A stretch of 64,000 bases of DNA from Terriglobia bacterium (GCA_020073495.1 JAIQFD010000003.1:558001-622000); one strand, 5' to 3'; counted from the first letter of the stretch, positions 1 through 8,409 are shown. Made by a program: numbers and translations. The notes: generated by a model from the letters alone, not told the origin.

Positions 1-854
1 ATTCTTCGATCGAGAAGGGCGCGATCGCGCTGGGCATCGGGCAAAACAACGTGCGCAAGATTCCGACGGATGCGGAATTCCGCATGAGACCGGACGCGCT
101 CGCCGCAGCGATCGGGCAGGACATCGCGGCGGGTCGCAAGCCGTTCTGCGTGATCGCGACCGTGGGTACGACTTCCTCGACCAGCGTCGATCCTGTCCCG
201 CAGATCGCCGACATCTGCGAGCGGCACAAAATCTGGCTGCACGTGGACGCCGCTTACGCGGGCACGGCGGCGATCGTCCCCGAATACCAGCACATACTGG
301 AGGGCTGCGAGCGGGCGCATTCGTTCCTGGTCAACCCGATGAAGTGGATGTTCATCCCCGTGGACCTGGACGCCTTCTACACCCGCTATCCCGACATCCT
401 GCGCCGCACCTTCTCCCTGGTGCCGGAATACCTGCGGACGACCGGGGCGGGGAGGGAAGTGAACCTGATGGACTACGCCATCCCGCTCGGCCGCCGCTTC
501 CGCGCGCTGAAGCTGTGGATGACCATGCGCTACTTCGGGCGCGAGGGGATCGTGCGCATCCTGCGGGCGCACATGGAATGGGCGCAGAGGCTGTCTGAGA
601 TGGTGGACGCTGATCCGCAGTTCGAGCGGGTCGCGCCCGTGCCGTTCTCCGTGGTCTGCTTCCGCTACAAAGGGTCGGATGACGACAATCGGCGCATCGT
701 CGAGCGGGTGAACGATTCAGGCAAGGCCTACATTTCGCAGACGGTCCTGAACGGCCGCATCGTTGTGCGCATCGCCATCGGCAACCTCGGCACCACCTGG
801 GACGACGTGGCGCAATGCTGGGAGCTGGTGCGCGCCGCAGCGAAACCCATTTAA
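1..854 (+). CDS. Group II PLP-dependent decarboxylase, C-terminal part (5' end outside window)
   Basis: The reading frame is open from base 3 and has no start, so the gene begins upstream. The visible 283 residues carry hallmarks of the aromatic-L-amino-acid/glutamate decarboxylase family: an SSIEKGA segment, the cofactor-binding HVDAAYAG with its Asp, and NPMKWM, where the Lys is in the place of the one that forms the Schiff base with pyridoxal phosphate. The last third matches the small C-terminal domain of these homodimeric enzymes. The reaction would be decarboxylation of an amino acid to its amine. The substrate cannot be judged from this part. The gene ends at TAA and is followed by a dispersed intergenic repeat rather than an operon partner. 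Confidence 0.85.
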   Translation, partial: SSIEKGAIALGIGQNNVRKIPTDAEFRMRPDALAAAIGQDIAAGRKPFCVIATVGTTSSTSVDPVPQIADICERHKIWLHVDAAYAGTAAIVPEYQHILEGCERAHSFLVNPMKWMFIPVDLDAFYTRYPDILRRTFSLVPEYLRTTGAGREVNLMDYAIPLGRRFRALKLWMTMRYFGREGIVRILRAHMEWAQRLSEMVDADPQFERVAPVPFSVVCFRYKGSDDDNRRIVERVNDSGKAYISQTVLNGRIVVRIAIGNLGTTWDDVAQCWELVRAAAKPI

Positions 855-975
855 CCGCCGAGATCGCAGAGGACGCAGAGAAATTCATTGGCGCGGATGC
901 ACGCGGATAAACACCGATTTTCCTCGCGTCCTTCGTGCCAACCTTCGTGTCCTTTGTGTTGAGCTTTTGATTTCC
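855..975. repeat. Dispersed intergenic repeat
   Basis: This spacer contains word-like repeats such as CCTTCGTGTCCTTTGTG, close to a stretch at 35985-36022. Similar 'cgcagaggacgcagag' and 'cttcgtgtcctttgtg' spacers occur in intergenic DNA of many environmental bacteria. No open frame or RNA gene is seen here. Confidence 0.6.
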
Positions 976-1002
976 TGGGTAGGAACGTACAATCGATGCA
1001 CG

Positions 1003-2166
1003 ATGAAATACGCTCTCATCGCTTACGCCGCCGTGATCGTGCTGGTGCTGACGCTCAAGCCCACGCCACAAAGCAAGGGCCCGGAGTGCGGCCCCGGCGT
1101 GCTCTGCATCCGCGACCAGAAGACCGTGCAAGCGGAACTGCGGGAGACGCCCAAGCCGCTGCGGCCGGTGCACACCTTTTCCATCGTGGCGCGCGACACT
1201 GAGACCGGGGAGATGGGCGTCGCCGTCCAATCGCACTGGTTTTCCGTGGGCTCGATCGTGACGTGGGCGGAAGCGGGCGTGGGCGCGGTGGCCACGCAGT
1301 CGTTCGTCGATCCGTCGTACGGCAAGTTGGGATTGGATCTCATGCGGGCAGGGAAGAGCGCGCCCGAAGCGCTGACCGGACTACTCGCCGGGGACGAAGG
1401 CCGTCAGGTCAGGCAAGTCGCGATGATCGACACTCAAGGTAAGGTGGCGGTTTGGACCGGATGCAAAGACATCCAAGCCGCAGGCGACCATGCCGGAAAC
1501 CAGATCGAAGGCGGAGCGCTATTCGGCGACTCTGGTTGCAAAAGTCAGGTTCACCTTGGCACAGGCTACTCCACCGAGGCTAACCTGATGTCCAATGACA
1601 AAGTCTGGCCGGCGATGGCGAAGGCCTACGAGTCCACGAAGGGGGACTTGGCCGACCGGATGCTGGCGGCGCTGGATGCGGCGCAGGCAGTCGGCGGAGA
1701 CATCCGCGGACGCCAGTCTGCGGCGTTGGTGATCGTGAAGGCAAAACCGAGCGGTAAGCCATGGGAAGACCGCATCTTCGATCTGCGCGTGGACGATGCC
1801 GTCGAGCCGCTGAAGGAACTTCGCAAGCTGGTCGTGCTCCAGCGCGCTTACAACCACATGAACGCCGGCGACCTCGCGGTGGAGCACAAGGACAACGAAG
1901 CCGCGCTGCGCGAGTATGCGACCGCAGAAAAGCTGACCGAAGGCGCCGCGGGCGTCGATCCCAGCCGCCTGGCCGAGATGCGTTACTGGCACGCGGTCGC
2001 GCTGGTCAACATGGGGCGCGTGGACGAGTCGCTGCCCATCTTCCAGAAGGTGTTCGCCACGCCCGGGATCGGCGAGAACTGGCGCACGCTGACCCCGCGC
2101 CTGCCCAAGTCCGGCTTGCTGCCCGACGATGCCAAGCTGATCCAGAGGATCACGGCGGCGAGATAG
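1003..2166 (+). CDS. DUF1028 family protein (Ntn-hydrolase-like) with N-terminal membrane segment
   Basis: A 387-residue protein. Residues 1-17 form a hydrophobic segment (MKYALIAYAAVIVLVL), probably a signal or anchor. From about residue 65 it has the DUF1028 pattern: HTFSIVARD, then VAVQSHWFSVGSIVTWAEAGVGAVATQS, then SYGKLGLDLM. The C-terminal part is a helical repeat-like extension (residues about 280-387) ending in a TPR-like segment. DUF1028 proteins resemble Ntn hydrolases and are often exported, but the reaction is unknown. I chose the ATG at 1003 because the frame upstream runs through repeat DNA. A TACAAT -10-like box lies 9 bases before the ATG and there is no Shine-Dalgarno, which suggests a very short or absent leader. 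Confidence 0.8.
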   Translation: MKYALIAYAAVIVLVLTLKPTPQSKGPECGPGVLCIRDQKTVQAELRETPKPLRPVHTFSIVARDTETGEMGVAVQSHWFSVGSIVTWAEAGVGAVATQSFVDPSYGKLGLDLMRAGKSAPEALTGLLAGDEGRQVRQVAMIDTQGKVAVWTGCKDIQAAGDHAGNQIEGGALFGDSGCKSQVHLGTGYSTEANLMSNDKVWPAMAKAYESTKGDLADRMLAALDAAQAVGGDIRGRQSAALVIVKAKPSGKPWEDRIFDLRVDDAVEPLKELRKLVVLQRAYNHMNAGDLAVEHKDNEAALREYATAEKLTEGAAGVDPSRLAEMRYWHAVALVNMGRVDESLPIFQKVFATPGIGENWRTLTPRLPKSGLLPDDAKLIQRITAAR

Positions 2167-2179
2167 TCGACGGTCGACG

Positions 2180-2219
2180 GTCAATTTCACCGTGGCGTTA
2201 TACTGAAGAGTCAATTTCA
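2180..2219 (+). promoter_or_regulatory. Putative promoter with direct repeats for the DapA-family gene
   Basis: Two copies of GTCAATTTCA start at 2180 and 2210, 30 bases apart, about three helical turns. Between them lies TATACT (2199-2204), a good -10 element. No clear -35 is seen. The arrangement suggests a regulator binding both sides of the -10 box of the gene starting at 2237. Confidence 0.4.
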
Positions 2220-2236
2220 GCATCCCGAGGCATTCC

Positions 2237-3280
2237 ATGCTTTTGCACGGCATCTTCCCGCCCATCGCCACGCCGTTCTATCCCGACGGCAAAGTCTATT
2301 TCAAGAAGCTCGAGCACAACGTGGCCCGTTACTCCAAGACGCCGATCGCGGGCATCGTGGTGCTGGGCTCGACCGGCGAAGCCATACTGCTCTCCGATGA
2401 GGAGCGCCGCGACGTCTTCAAGTGTGCGCGCGAGAACGCAGCACCGGACAAAGTCCTGATCGCGGGAACGGGCATCGAGTCGGCGATCGAGACCCTGCGC
2501 CTGACCGAGCAGGCCGCCAAGCTGGGCTACGACGTCGCCATGGTGCGCACGCCGCACTATTACAAGAAGCAGATGCACCCGCAGAACCTTCTGGCGTTCT
2601 ACCGCACCGTGGCCGACCAGTCGCCGCTGCCGGTCATCATCTACAACTTCCCGCAAGCGACCGGCTACGACATTCCGGCGGAGGTCGTCACCGAATTGGC
2701 AGAGCACCCGAACCTGATCGGAATAAAGGAATCGTGCGGCGTGATCGAAAAGATCAAGAAAATGGTGGACAGCACGCGGCACGTGCATTTCGAGACCACG
2801 GTCACCGAGGTCTTCGCCGCCGTGACACCGCGCATGATGACGGCGTGCGCCAGCTCCGCCGGGCCCGACATGGTCGCCGCCGAATCTCTGGGCGGAGTCG
2901 CCACCGCGGCCCCGGCAAGAATCAAGACGCGCAAGAAAGAAGTCGGATTCCAGGTGCTGGTGGGCTCGGCGCAGTCGCTGAAGCCATCGCTCGACGTGGG
3001 CGCCGTGGGCGCGATCCTGGCATTCGCCGACGCGGCCCCGACCGCCTGCTACGAGATCTATGCCGCCTACAAGGAAGAGGACATGGCGCTGGCCGAAGAG
3101 AAGCAGAAGCGCATCGCGCAGGCGGCCGTGGATGTCGTCGGCAAACTCGGTGTGCCGGGCGTCAAGTATGGGATGGATCTGAATGGCTACTACGGCGGGC
3201 CCTCGCGCCTACCTTTCCTGCCACTCACCGCGGAGCAGAAGGCCGACGTGGAACGCCTGATGGCGGATATCAGGAATTAG
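2237..3280 (+). CDS. Dihydrodipicolinate synthase/N-acetylneuraminate lyase family protein
   Basis: A 347-residue class I aldolase-type TIM barrel. Near the N-terminus is GSTGEA, matching the pyruvate-binding GTTGE motif; YNFP places the catalytic Tyr at 136 and GIKES places the Schiff-base Lys at 164. The family joins or cleaves pyruvate with an aldehyde: DapA, sialic acid lyase, KDG aldolase, hydratase-aldolases of aromatic breakdown. The protein is about 50 residues longer than typical DapA, with extra sequence around 200-235. It stands alone with no lysine genes beside it, so a catabolic aldolase is as likely as DapA. A CGAGG sequence lies 7 bases before the ATG. Confidence 0.85.
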   Translation: MLLHGIFPPIATPFYPDGKVYFKKLEHNVARYSKTPIAGIVVLGSTGEAILLSDEERRDVFKCARENAAPDKVLIAGTGIESAIETLRLTEQAAKLGYDVAMVRTPHYYKKQMHPQNLLAFYRTVADQSPLPVIIYNFPQATGYDIPAEVVTELAEHPNLIGIKESCGVIEKIKKMVDSTRHVHFETTVTEVFAAVTPRMMTACASSAGPDMVAAESLGGVATAAPARIKTRKKEVGFQVLVGSAQSLKPSLDVGAVGAILAFADAAPTACYEIYAAYKEEDMALAEEKQKRIAQAAVDVVGKLGVPGVKYGMDLNGYYGGPSRLPFLPLTAEQKADVERLMADIRN

Positions 3281-3354
3281 TAGGTGGTGGCTGGTAGTTA
3301 GTAGCTGGTAGGAACAGTGGCCCCGGAGGAATTCAGGGCCGCTCCTCTTCCGAT

Positions 3355-3765
3355 ATGGCGCGTGGACATCCCAAGCTGATCCGGATCTCCGAGCAGATGC
3401 AGCAATGGTGCGCTCTGCTGGAGACGGAGGTCCTGACCTGGCCTGACGTCGAGCCGAAGCCGATGTTCGGGATGCTTTCGTTCTACCGGAAGGGGAAGAT
3501 CTTCGCCGCGGTGCCGCGGACGCGCGGCCTCGGATCCGACCGCGCGGTCATCTTCAAGCTGGAGGGCGCGCCCGAGTCTCTGGTGAAGAAAGCCCTTACC
3601 CATCCCAAGGTCACGACGACTCGGATGGGCAAAGCGGGCTGGATCGCCTTCGAATTGGATTCGCTCGATGACGTGCGCGAGGCGCTGAGTTGGTTCTCCC
3701 AGGCATACGAAGTCGCGGGGAAGAAGAAGAAACAGGTCCCTCACGGCCGAGGCCGTTCGGGATGA
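3355..3765 (+). CDS. Small TfoX/YjbR-like protein whose C-terminus is made by a repeat
   Basis: A 136-residue soluble protein. The core (KPMFGMLSFYRKGKIFAAVP, then GAPESLVKKALTHP and WIAFELDS) resembles the TfoX N-terminal/MmcQ-YjbR-like alpha-beta fold, in which small proteins have roles that are mostly unknown. The last dozen residues, after AGKKKK, are encoded by a copy of the dispersed element that ends in CGTTCGGGATGACA, which also supplies the TGA stop. The ancestral protein therefore probably ended near residue 122. No operon partner is obvious. Confidence 0.6.
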   Translation: MARGHPKLIRISEQMQQWCALLETEVLTWPDVEPKPMFGMLSFYRKGKIFAAVPRTRGLGSDRAVIFKLEGAPESLVKKALTHPKVTTTRMGKAGWIAFELDSLDDVREALSWFSQAYEVAGKKKKQVPHGRGRSG

Positions 3766-3813
3766 CACATGGAAAAGAAGCGGGTCCCTCCCGGTCAAGG
3801 CCGTTCGGGATGA
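3735..3813. repeat. Two tandem copies of the 'GGTCCCTC...CGTTCGGGATGACA' element
   Basis: Two copies about 42 bases apart (3737-3768 and 3781-3812) share GGTCCCTC, a short inverted repeat around GGCCGAGGCC or a related sequence, and CCGTTCGGGATGACA. Relatives lie at 12260-12295, 46245-46280 and 60164-60222. The first copy overlaps the end of the preceding gene. Confidence 0.7.
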
Positions 3814-3846
3814 CAGGTGTTTCCTGGGGATGCTCCCGCGCAAACC

Positions 3847-3892
3847 TTGACCCTGCGAAAACGCATCCCATATACTGAACGAACGTTCGGTA
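3847..3892 (+). promoter_or_regulatory. Promoter plus TetR-type operator
   Basis: TTGACC (3847-3852), an 18-base spacer and TATACT (3871-3876) make a good sigma-70 promoter. Immediately downstream, and covering the expected transcription start, is the palindrome CGAACGTTCG (3880-3889). Perfect palindromes of this kind are typical operators for TetR-family repressors. The TetR gene starts at 3911, so autorepression is likely. Confidence 0.7.
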
Positions 3893-3910
3893 GAGGCTCA
3901 TCCGGACCGC

Positions 3911-4609
3911 ATGCCTGCCGCCACCGCTCAAATCGCCGCTGCCCGCCGCGCCAACGGCGCACGCCCGCGTTTCGGCGAGCGCATGGACGAGATCCTGCGC
4001 CACGCCGCCGACGTCTTCTGCGAAAAGGGCTACGAAGGCGCCAGTATGCGCGACCTTTCCCGCGCCACGAAGATGTCGCTGGCGGGCCTTTATTACTACT
4101 TCGAGAGCAAGGAAAAACTCCTCTACCTGATCCAGAAGCACACGTTCTCCACCATCCTGGCGCACCTGCACGAGCGGCTGGAGGGCGTCCGTGATCCCGA
4201 AGACCGCCTGCGCGTCTTCATCCAGAACCACCTGCAATATTTCCTGGCGAACCGCAAGGCGATGAAGGTGCTCTCGCACGAGAGCGATGCGCTCAAGGGC
4301 GAGTTCGGCGAGGAGATCCGCGCCATCAAGCGGGAATACTTCCGCACCTGCGTGGACCTGGTGGCGGGCGTGATGCGCAGGGGCAAAGCGGCGGGCGTAC
4401 AATCGTCGCGTCGCGAGGAGCTGCGCATCGCGGCGCTGAGCCTGTTCGGCATGATGAACTGGATCTACACCTGGTACAACCCGCGGGTGGACGCCGATGC
4501 CACCGTCCTCGCCGGGCAGATGTCCAAGATCTTTTTGAACGGCGTGCTCTGTGGGGCGCACGCCTCCGCCACCAAGCGGAGAAAACCTGCGTCCCGCCGC
4601 AAGCCATAA
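3911..4609 (+). CDS. TetR/AcrR family transcriptional regulator
   Basis: A 232-residue repressor. The N-terminal helix-turn-helix covers about residues 20-70 (ILRHAADVFCEKGYEGASMRDLSRATKMSLAGLYYYFESKEKLLY), including the family signature YYYF.SKE.L. The C-terminal ligand-binding helical domain is of the type found in regulators that sense acyl-CoA or fatty-acid-like ligands, but the ligand cannot be read from sequence. It has its own promoter with a palindromic operator just upstream and precedes a co-directional catabolic block starting 68 bases downstream. By position it is the likely regulator of the whole block, released by a pathway CoA thioester (inference). Confidence 0.9.
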   Translation: MPAATAQIAAARRANGARPRFGERMDEILRHAADVFCEKGYEGASMRDLSRATKMSLAGLYYYFESKEKLLYLIQKHTFSTILAHLHERLEGVRDPEDRLRVFIQNHLQYFLANRKAMKVLSHESDALKGEFGEEIRAIKREYFRTCVDLVAGVMRRGKAAGVQSSRREELRIAALSLFGMMNWIYTWYNPRVDADATVLAGQMSKIFLNGVLCGAHASATKRRKPASRRKP

Positions 4610-4628
4610 CAGCAATCTTTGTGATGAT

Positions 4629-4648
4629 GACAGCCGAGGGCGGCTGTC
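4629..4648. repeat. Hairpin between tetR and the first catabolic gene
   Basis: An 8-bp stem GACAGCCG/CGGCTGTC with loop AGGG lies 30 bases before the crotonase gene. No T-run follows, so it is probably a processing or REP-like hairpin rather than a terminator. Confidence 0.5.
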
Positions 4649-4677
4649 CCACACGAGCTTTGAAGGAGTTTTGAGAA

Positions 4678-5493
4678 ATGGCAACAACGACGCAATCCCC
4701 AGCCGAGACCAAGCAGCTCATCAACTACCGCACCGACGCGGGTGTAGCCGTCATCGAGATGAACGACCCGCCGGCCAACACCTACACCTACGAGATGAAC
4801 CGTCAGCTCGACGAGGCCATCCTCAAGGCGCGCATGGACAACGACGTCCACGTGATCGTCCTGACCGGCGCGGGGGACAAATTCTTCTCCGCCGGCGCCA
4901 ACATCAAGATGCTGGCCAGCGTGGACCCGGTCTTCAAATACTACTTTTGCCTGCACGCGAACGAGATGCTGCTGCGACTGGAGCACACGCCGAAACTCGT
5001 CATCGCGGCGCTGAACGGGCACACCGTCGGTGGGGGGCTGGAGATCGCCATGGCGGCCGACCTCCGCATCGCGCGCAAGGACGCGGGCAAGATCGGACTG
5101 CCCGAGGTCAACCTGGGTGTGCTGCCCGGCACCGGCGGAACGCAGCGCCTGTCGCGCATGGTCGGCAAGTCAAAGGCCATCGAGCTGATGGTGACGGGCA
5201 ACACCTTCAGCTTCGAAGAGGCGAAGGAACTCGGGCTGGTGAACGACATCTTCGAGCGCGACGGCTTCATGGAAAACGTGATGGAGTACGCGCGCCAGTT
5301 CTGCCCGCCCAACAAGGCGGCCAAGGCCGTCGGGCACATCAAGCGCGCGGTGCAGACCGGGTGGGAGATCCCGATGGAGTCGGCGCTGGCGGTCGAGCGC
5401 GAGTTGCAGGCGCTGCTTTTCAACAGCCAGGACGCCAAGGAAGGCCTGAACGCGTACGTGGAGAAGAGGCCCGCGACGTTTACCGCAAAGTGA
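4678..5493 (+). CDS. Enoyl-CoA hydratase/isomerase family protein (crotonase 1)
   Basis: A 271-residue crotonase-fold enzyme acting on an enoyl-CoA. The oxyanion-hole segment is FFSAGANIKML, and both catalytic Glu positions of hydratases are kept: one in GHTVGGGLEIAMAADLRIA and one in GLPEVNLGVLPGTGGTQRL. It is therefore likely a true hydratase or ring-opening hydrolase rather than only an isomerase. GGAGTTTTGAG precedes the ATG. It is the first enzyme gene after tetR. In this setting it may hydrate or open a ring-derived CoA thioester; beta-oxidation of the resulting chain is the alternative. Confidence 0.85.
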   Translation: MATTTQSPAETKQLINYRTDAGVAVIEMNDPPANTYTYEMNRQLDEAILKARMDNDVHVIVLTGAGDKFFSAGANIKMLASVDPVFKYYFCLHANEMLLRLEHTPKLVIAALNGHTVGGGLEIAMAADLRIARKDAGKIGLPEVNLGVLPGTGGTQRLSRMVGKSKAIELMVTGNTFSFEEAKELGLVNDIFERDGFMENVMEYARQFCPPNKAAKAVGHIKRAVQTGWEIPMESALAVERELQALLFNSQDAKEGLNAYVEKRPATFTAK

Positions 5494-5759
5494 CGGCGCT
5501 CGGCGGGCGTCAGCGAAGCGGGAGCCCGCCGCCGTCATCCTGAGCGAGCGAAGCTCGCGAAGGATCTCATGAAGATGAGTCGCAAGATCGGCGAGCTGCT
5601 CGGTGGATCGCGGCGGCCCGAATGGCGTAACCGCGACATCGCCGGCGAGCTGGAACGATTTGACGCGCGTCTGATCAGCAACCGCGCCATCTACTGGCGG
5701 TTTTTCTATAGCCGCGATCCAAAACGAAGGATCGAAGGGGAGTCACGGGTCCGAAACGT
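5494..5759. repeat. Spacer with a 'GTCATCCTGAGC' element
   Basis: The 266-base gap between crotonase 1 and the aldehyde dehydrogenase gene carries a short copy of the GTCATCCTGAGCGAG...GAAGGATC element at 5535-5568, containing an AGCGAAGCTCGC palindrome. A 65-codon frame at 5569-5766 overlaps the next gene and has no recognisable domain; I do not call it. Confidence 0.5.
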
Positions 5760-7226
5760 ATGCTGACCGCAACCAAAACGCAGATCCGCCCAGGCAAGCT
5801 GCTGATCAACGGCGAGTGGTGTGATGGCCAGAAGACCTTCGACACCATCAACCCGGCGACGGGGGAAGTGCTGACGCAGGTCAACGAGGCGGGCGCCGAA
5901 GGCGTGGATCGCGCAGCGAAGGCGGCGCGTGAAGCATTCGAGAAGACCGGCAAGGGCACGTGGCGCTCGATGTCGGCCAGCGAGCGCGGAAAGATCTTGT
6001 GGCGCATCGCCGACCTAATTGAAAAAAACATCGACGAGATGGCCGAACTCGAGACTCTCGATAACGGCAAGCCCATCTTCGAGTCGCGATATGTGGACAT
6101 GCCGATGATTGTGGACGTCTTCCGCTACTACGCGGGGTGGGCGACCAAGATCCACGGCGAGACCATCAACACCTTCGAGAACGCCTTCACCTACACGCTG
6201 CGCGAGCCGGTGGGGGTCATCGGCGCGATCGTGGCGTGGAATTTCCCGCTCTTACTGGCCTCCTGGAAGCTGGGGCCGGCACTGGCCTGCGGCAACACGG
6301 TCGTGCTCAAGCCGGCGGAGCAGACGCCGCTCTCTGCGCTGCGTTTCGGCGAGCTGGCCATGGAGGCCGGCCTGCCCGCGGGCGTGCTCAACATCGTGAC
6401 CGGCGGGCCGGAGGCAGGCAAGGCGCTGGTAGCGCACGCAGGGGTGGACAAGATCGCCTTCACCGGTTCGACCGCGGTGGGCAAGGAGATCATGCGCTCG
6501 TCGGCCGACACGCTGAAGCGCGTCACGCTGGAGCTGGGCGGCAAGTCGCCTAACATCGTCTTCGCCGATTCCGACATGGATTCGGCGGTAAAGGGCGCGA
6601 TCAACGGCATTTTCTACGGCAAGGGCGAAGTCTGCAACGCGGGCTCGCGCTTGTTCGTCGAGCGCAAGGTCCACGACTTCTTCGTGGACAAGCTGGTCGA
6701 GCGCACCAGGAAGATGCAACCCGGCGACCCGCTTGACCCCAAGACGCGCCTGGGCGCCATCGTCAGCCAGGAGCAGATGAAGACCGTGCTCGGCTACATC
6801 GAGGCGGGTAAGAGCGAGGGCGCGCAGCTCATCACCGGTGGCAAGCGCGTGTCGGTCGGCAACGGTAACGGGTTTTTCCTGGAGCCGACCATCTTCGACG
6901 GCGTCAGAAACGACATGAAGATCGCGCAGGAAGAGATCTTCGGCCCGGTGCTGAGCGTGCTCGATTTCGACGACATCGAGCAGGTCGCCACGCTGGCCAA
7001 CCAGACTCCATACGGCCTGGCCGCCGCCATCTGGACCAACGACATCAAGAAGGCCCACACGCTCTCGCGCCGCCTGCGCGCGGGCATGGTGTGGATCAAC
7101 ACATACGGATTGATGGACGCGTCTCTGCCCTTCGGCGGCTATAAGAGCTCCGGCTTCGGGCGTGACCTGGGAGCGGCAGCGCTGGAAGGCTACACGGAAG
7201 TGAAGTCCGTGTGGCTGAACCTATAG
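5760..7226 (+). CDS. NAD(P)-dependent aldehyde dehydrogenase
   Basis: A 488-residue enzyme of normal ALDH length that oxidises an aldehyde to the acid. Visible motifs: WNFPLLLASWKLGPALACGN (cofactor-binding N-terminal part), FTGSTAVGKEI (Rossmann nucleotide site), LELGGKSPN with the general-base Glu, and GEVCNAGSR with the catalytic Cys. The C-terminus has EEIFGPVL and PFGGYKSSGFGRD, as in betaine aldehyde/ALDH1-type enzymes. It ends 7 bases before the BoxB-like oxygenase gene, so the two are likely co-translated. A semialdehyde from ring opening, as handled by BoxD in the Box pathway, is the most economical substrate (inference). Confidence 0.88.
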   Translation: MLTATKTQIRPGKLLINGEWCDGQKTFDTINPATGEVLTQVNEAGAEGVDRAAKAAREAFEKTGKGTWRSMSASERGKILWRIADLIEKNIDEMAELETLDNGKPIFESRYVDMPMIVDVFRYYAGWATKIHGETINTFENAFTYTLREPVGVIGAIVAWNFPLLLASWKLGPALACGNTVVLKPAEQTPLSALRFGELAMEAGLPAGVLNIVTGGPEAGKALVAHAGVDKIAFTGSTAVGKEIMRSSADTLKRVTLELGGKSPNIVFADSDMDSAVKGAINGIFYGKGEVCNAGSRLFVERKVHDFFVDKLVERTRKMQPGDPLDPKTRLGAIVSQEQMKTVLGYIEAGKSEGAQLITGGKRVSVGNGNGFFLEPTIFDGVRNDMKIAQEEIFGPVLSVLDFDDIEQVATLANQTPYGLAAAIWTNDIKKAHTLSRRLRAGMVWINTYGLMDASLPFGGYKSSGFGRDLGAAALEGYTEVKSVWLNL

Positions 7227-7233
7227 GGGACTT

Positions 7234-8409
7234 ATGCCGGGTAAAGTTTTCAAGATTGGGACCTTCGCCGACTGGGTCGGCCTCTTCGAGGATTGGCGCA
7301 GAGAGATCGGCGTCAACACCGAGGAGATCCAGAATTTCAAGTTCGACACGCTCTACGGGGCGATCGAGACCGACGAGATCCAGTTCGGCTCATTCAAGGG
7401 CCGCAAGAAGTGGGAGAACCTGCGCCAGATCCCCACGCAGCAGATCCGCGACGCCCTGCTCAACATGATCGTCTATCAGGGCGACACCGAGTTCGCATCG
7501 GTGGAGCAACAGCGGAACCTGTTCCAGATGGCGCCCAGCGACTGGGACCGCAAGGCGCTCACCCGCGTCATGATCGAAGAGATGCGCCACGGCTGGCAGA
7601 TGTGCGCGCTGCTGGTAGAGTATTTCGGCGCGTCGGGCAAGGTCGAGGCGCAGAAGATGCTGGAGCGCCGCGCCTTCGAGAACAAGCGCCTGCTCGGCGC
7701 CTTCAACGTGGACGTGGACAACTGGCTCGACTTCTACACCTACACCGATTTCGTCGACCGCGACGGCAAGTTCCAGCTCCAGATGCTGAAGTACTCGGCC
7801 TTCGCGCCGCTGGGGCGGTCCATGTCGTACATGCTGCGCGAAGAGGCGTTCCACATGGGCACCGGCAACGACGGCCTGGCGCGCATCGTGAAGGCTGGCG
7901 TGATCCCGGCGTGGCTCATGCAGAAGTATCTGAACAAGTGGATCTCGACCTCGCACGACCTGTTCGGCACCGACAATTCATCCTCAGCGCATTGGGCGTA
8001 CGTCTGGGGAGTGAAGGGTCGCTACGACGAGCCCAAGAACCAGGCCGCTCCCGACCTCGACGACGTCAACGATTACAACCGGCACCTGTACCACGACGAG
8101 GTCGCGGGGCTGATCGAGCGCCTGAACAATCTTCAGAAGCCAGGCGAGCCTAAGCTCTATGCGCCGGACATCCGATTCAACCGCGAGATCGGACGCTGGA
8201 AGGGGCAGAAATTCCATCCGCTGAGCGGAGAGGCGATGGGCGAGAAGGAATACGAACAGCGCTGGGCGGAATTCATGCCTACCGCCGAGGACAAGAAGCT
8301 GCTGCTCGACATCATCGCCAACGAGCCCAAGTGGCTCGCCCCCAAAGAGGGCGCGCGCGACCCGCTGGCCACTATCGGCGAGGTGCGCAAGTCGGCCATC
8401 AATATCTAG
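7234..8409 (+). CDS. BoxB-like di-iron oxygenase (benzoyl-CoA epoxidase family)
   Basis: A 391-residue ferritin-like di-iron protein. Two E-x-x-H motifs are clear: E116-H119 in MIEEMRH and E204-H207 in LREEAFH. Glu86 in YQGDTEFASVEQQRN sits 30 residues before the first, as expected for the remaining ligands. The stretches RLLGAFN, TDRDGKFQL-like VDRDGKFQL, DLFGTDNSSSA and GLKGRYEE-like GVKGRYDE closely resemble BoxB as I recall it, more than PaaA. BoxB is about 470 residues, so this protein is shorter, mainly at the N-terminus and before the C-terminal region. BoxB makes 2,3-epoxybenzoyl-CoA with electrons from BoxA; no BoxA or large BoxC lies in the window. The true ring substrate is therefore open. 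Confidence 0.82.
   Translation: MPGKVFKIGTFADWVGLFEDWRREIGVNTEEIQNFKFDTLYGAIETDEIQFGSFKGRKKWENLRQIPTQQIRDALLNMIVYQGDTEFASVEQQRNLFQMAPSDWDRKALTRVMIEEMRHGWQMCALLVEYFGASGKVEAQKMLERRAFENKRLLGAFNVDVDNWLDFYTYTDFVDRDGKFQLQMLKYSAFAPLGRSMSYMLREEAFHMGTGNDGLARIVKAGVIPAWLMQKYLNKWISTSHDLFGTDNSSSAHWAYVWGVKGRYDEPKNQAAPDLDDVNDYNRHLYHDEVAGLIERLNNLQKPGEPKLYAPDIRFNREIGRWKGQKFHPLSGEAMGEKEYEQRWAEFMPTAEDKKLLLDIIANEPKWLAPKEGARDPLATIGEVRKSAINI

Noticed and set aside
352-1236. Long minus-strand frame opposite the decarboxylase gene
   Set aside because: Arg/Pro/Ala-rich with no domain; a shadow of the real gene produced by high GC.
5569-5766. 65-codon plus-strand frame between crotonase 1 and the aldehyde dehydrogenase gene
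   Set aside because: It begins in a repeat element, overlaps the next gene, and shows no domain or ribosome site.
7234-8409. PaaA subunit of phenylacetyl-CoA epoxidase
   Set aside because: The recalled BoxB blocks (QGDTE.ASVEQQR, DRDGKFQL, DLFG.D.SS) fit better, and no paaB, C, D or E gene is nearby.
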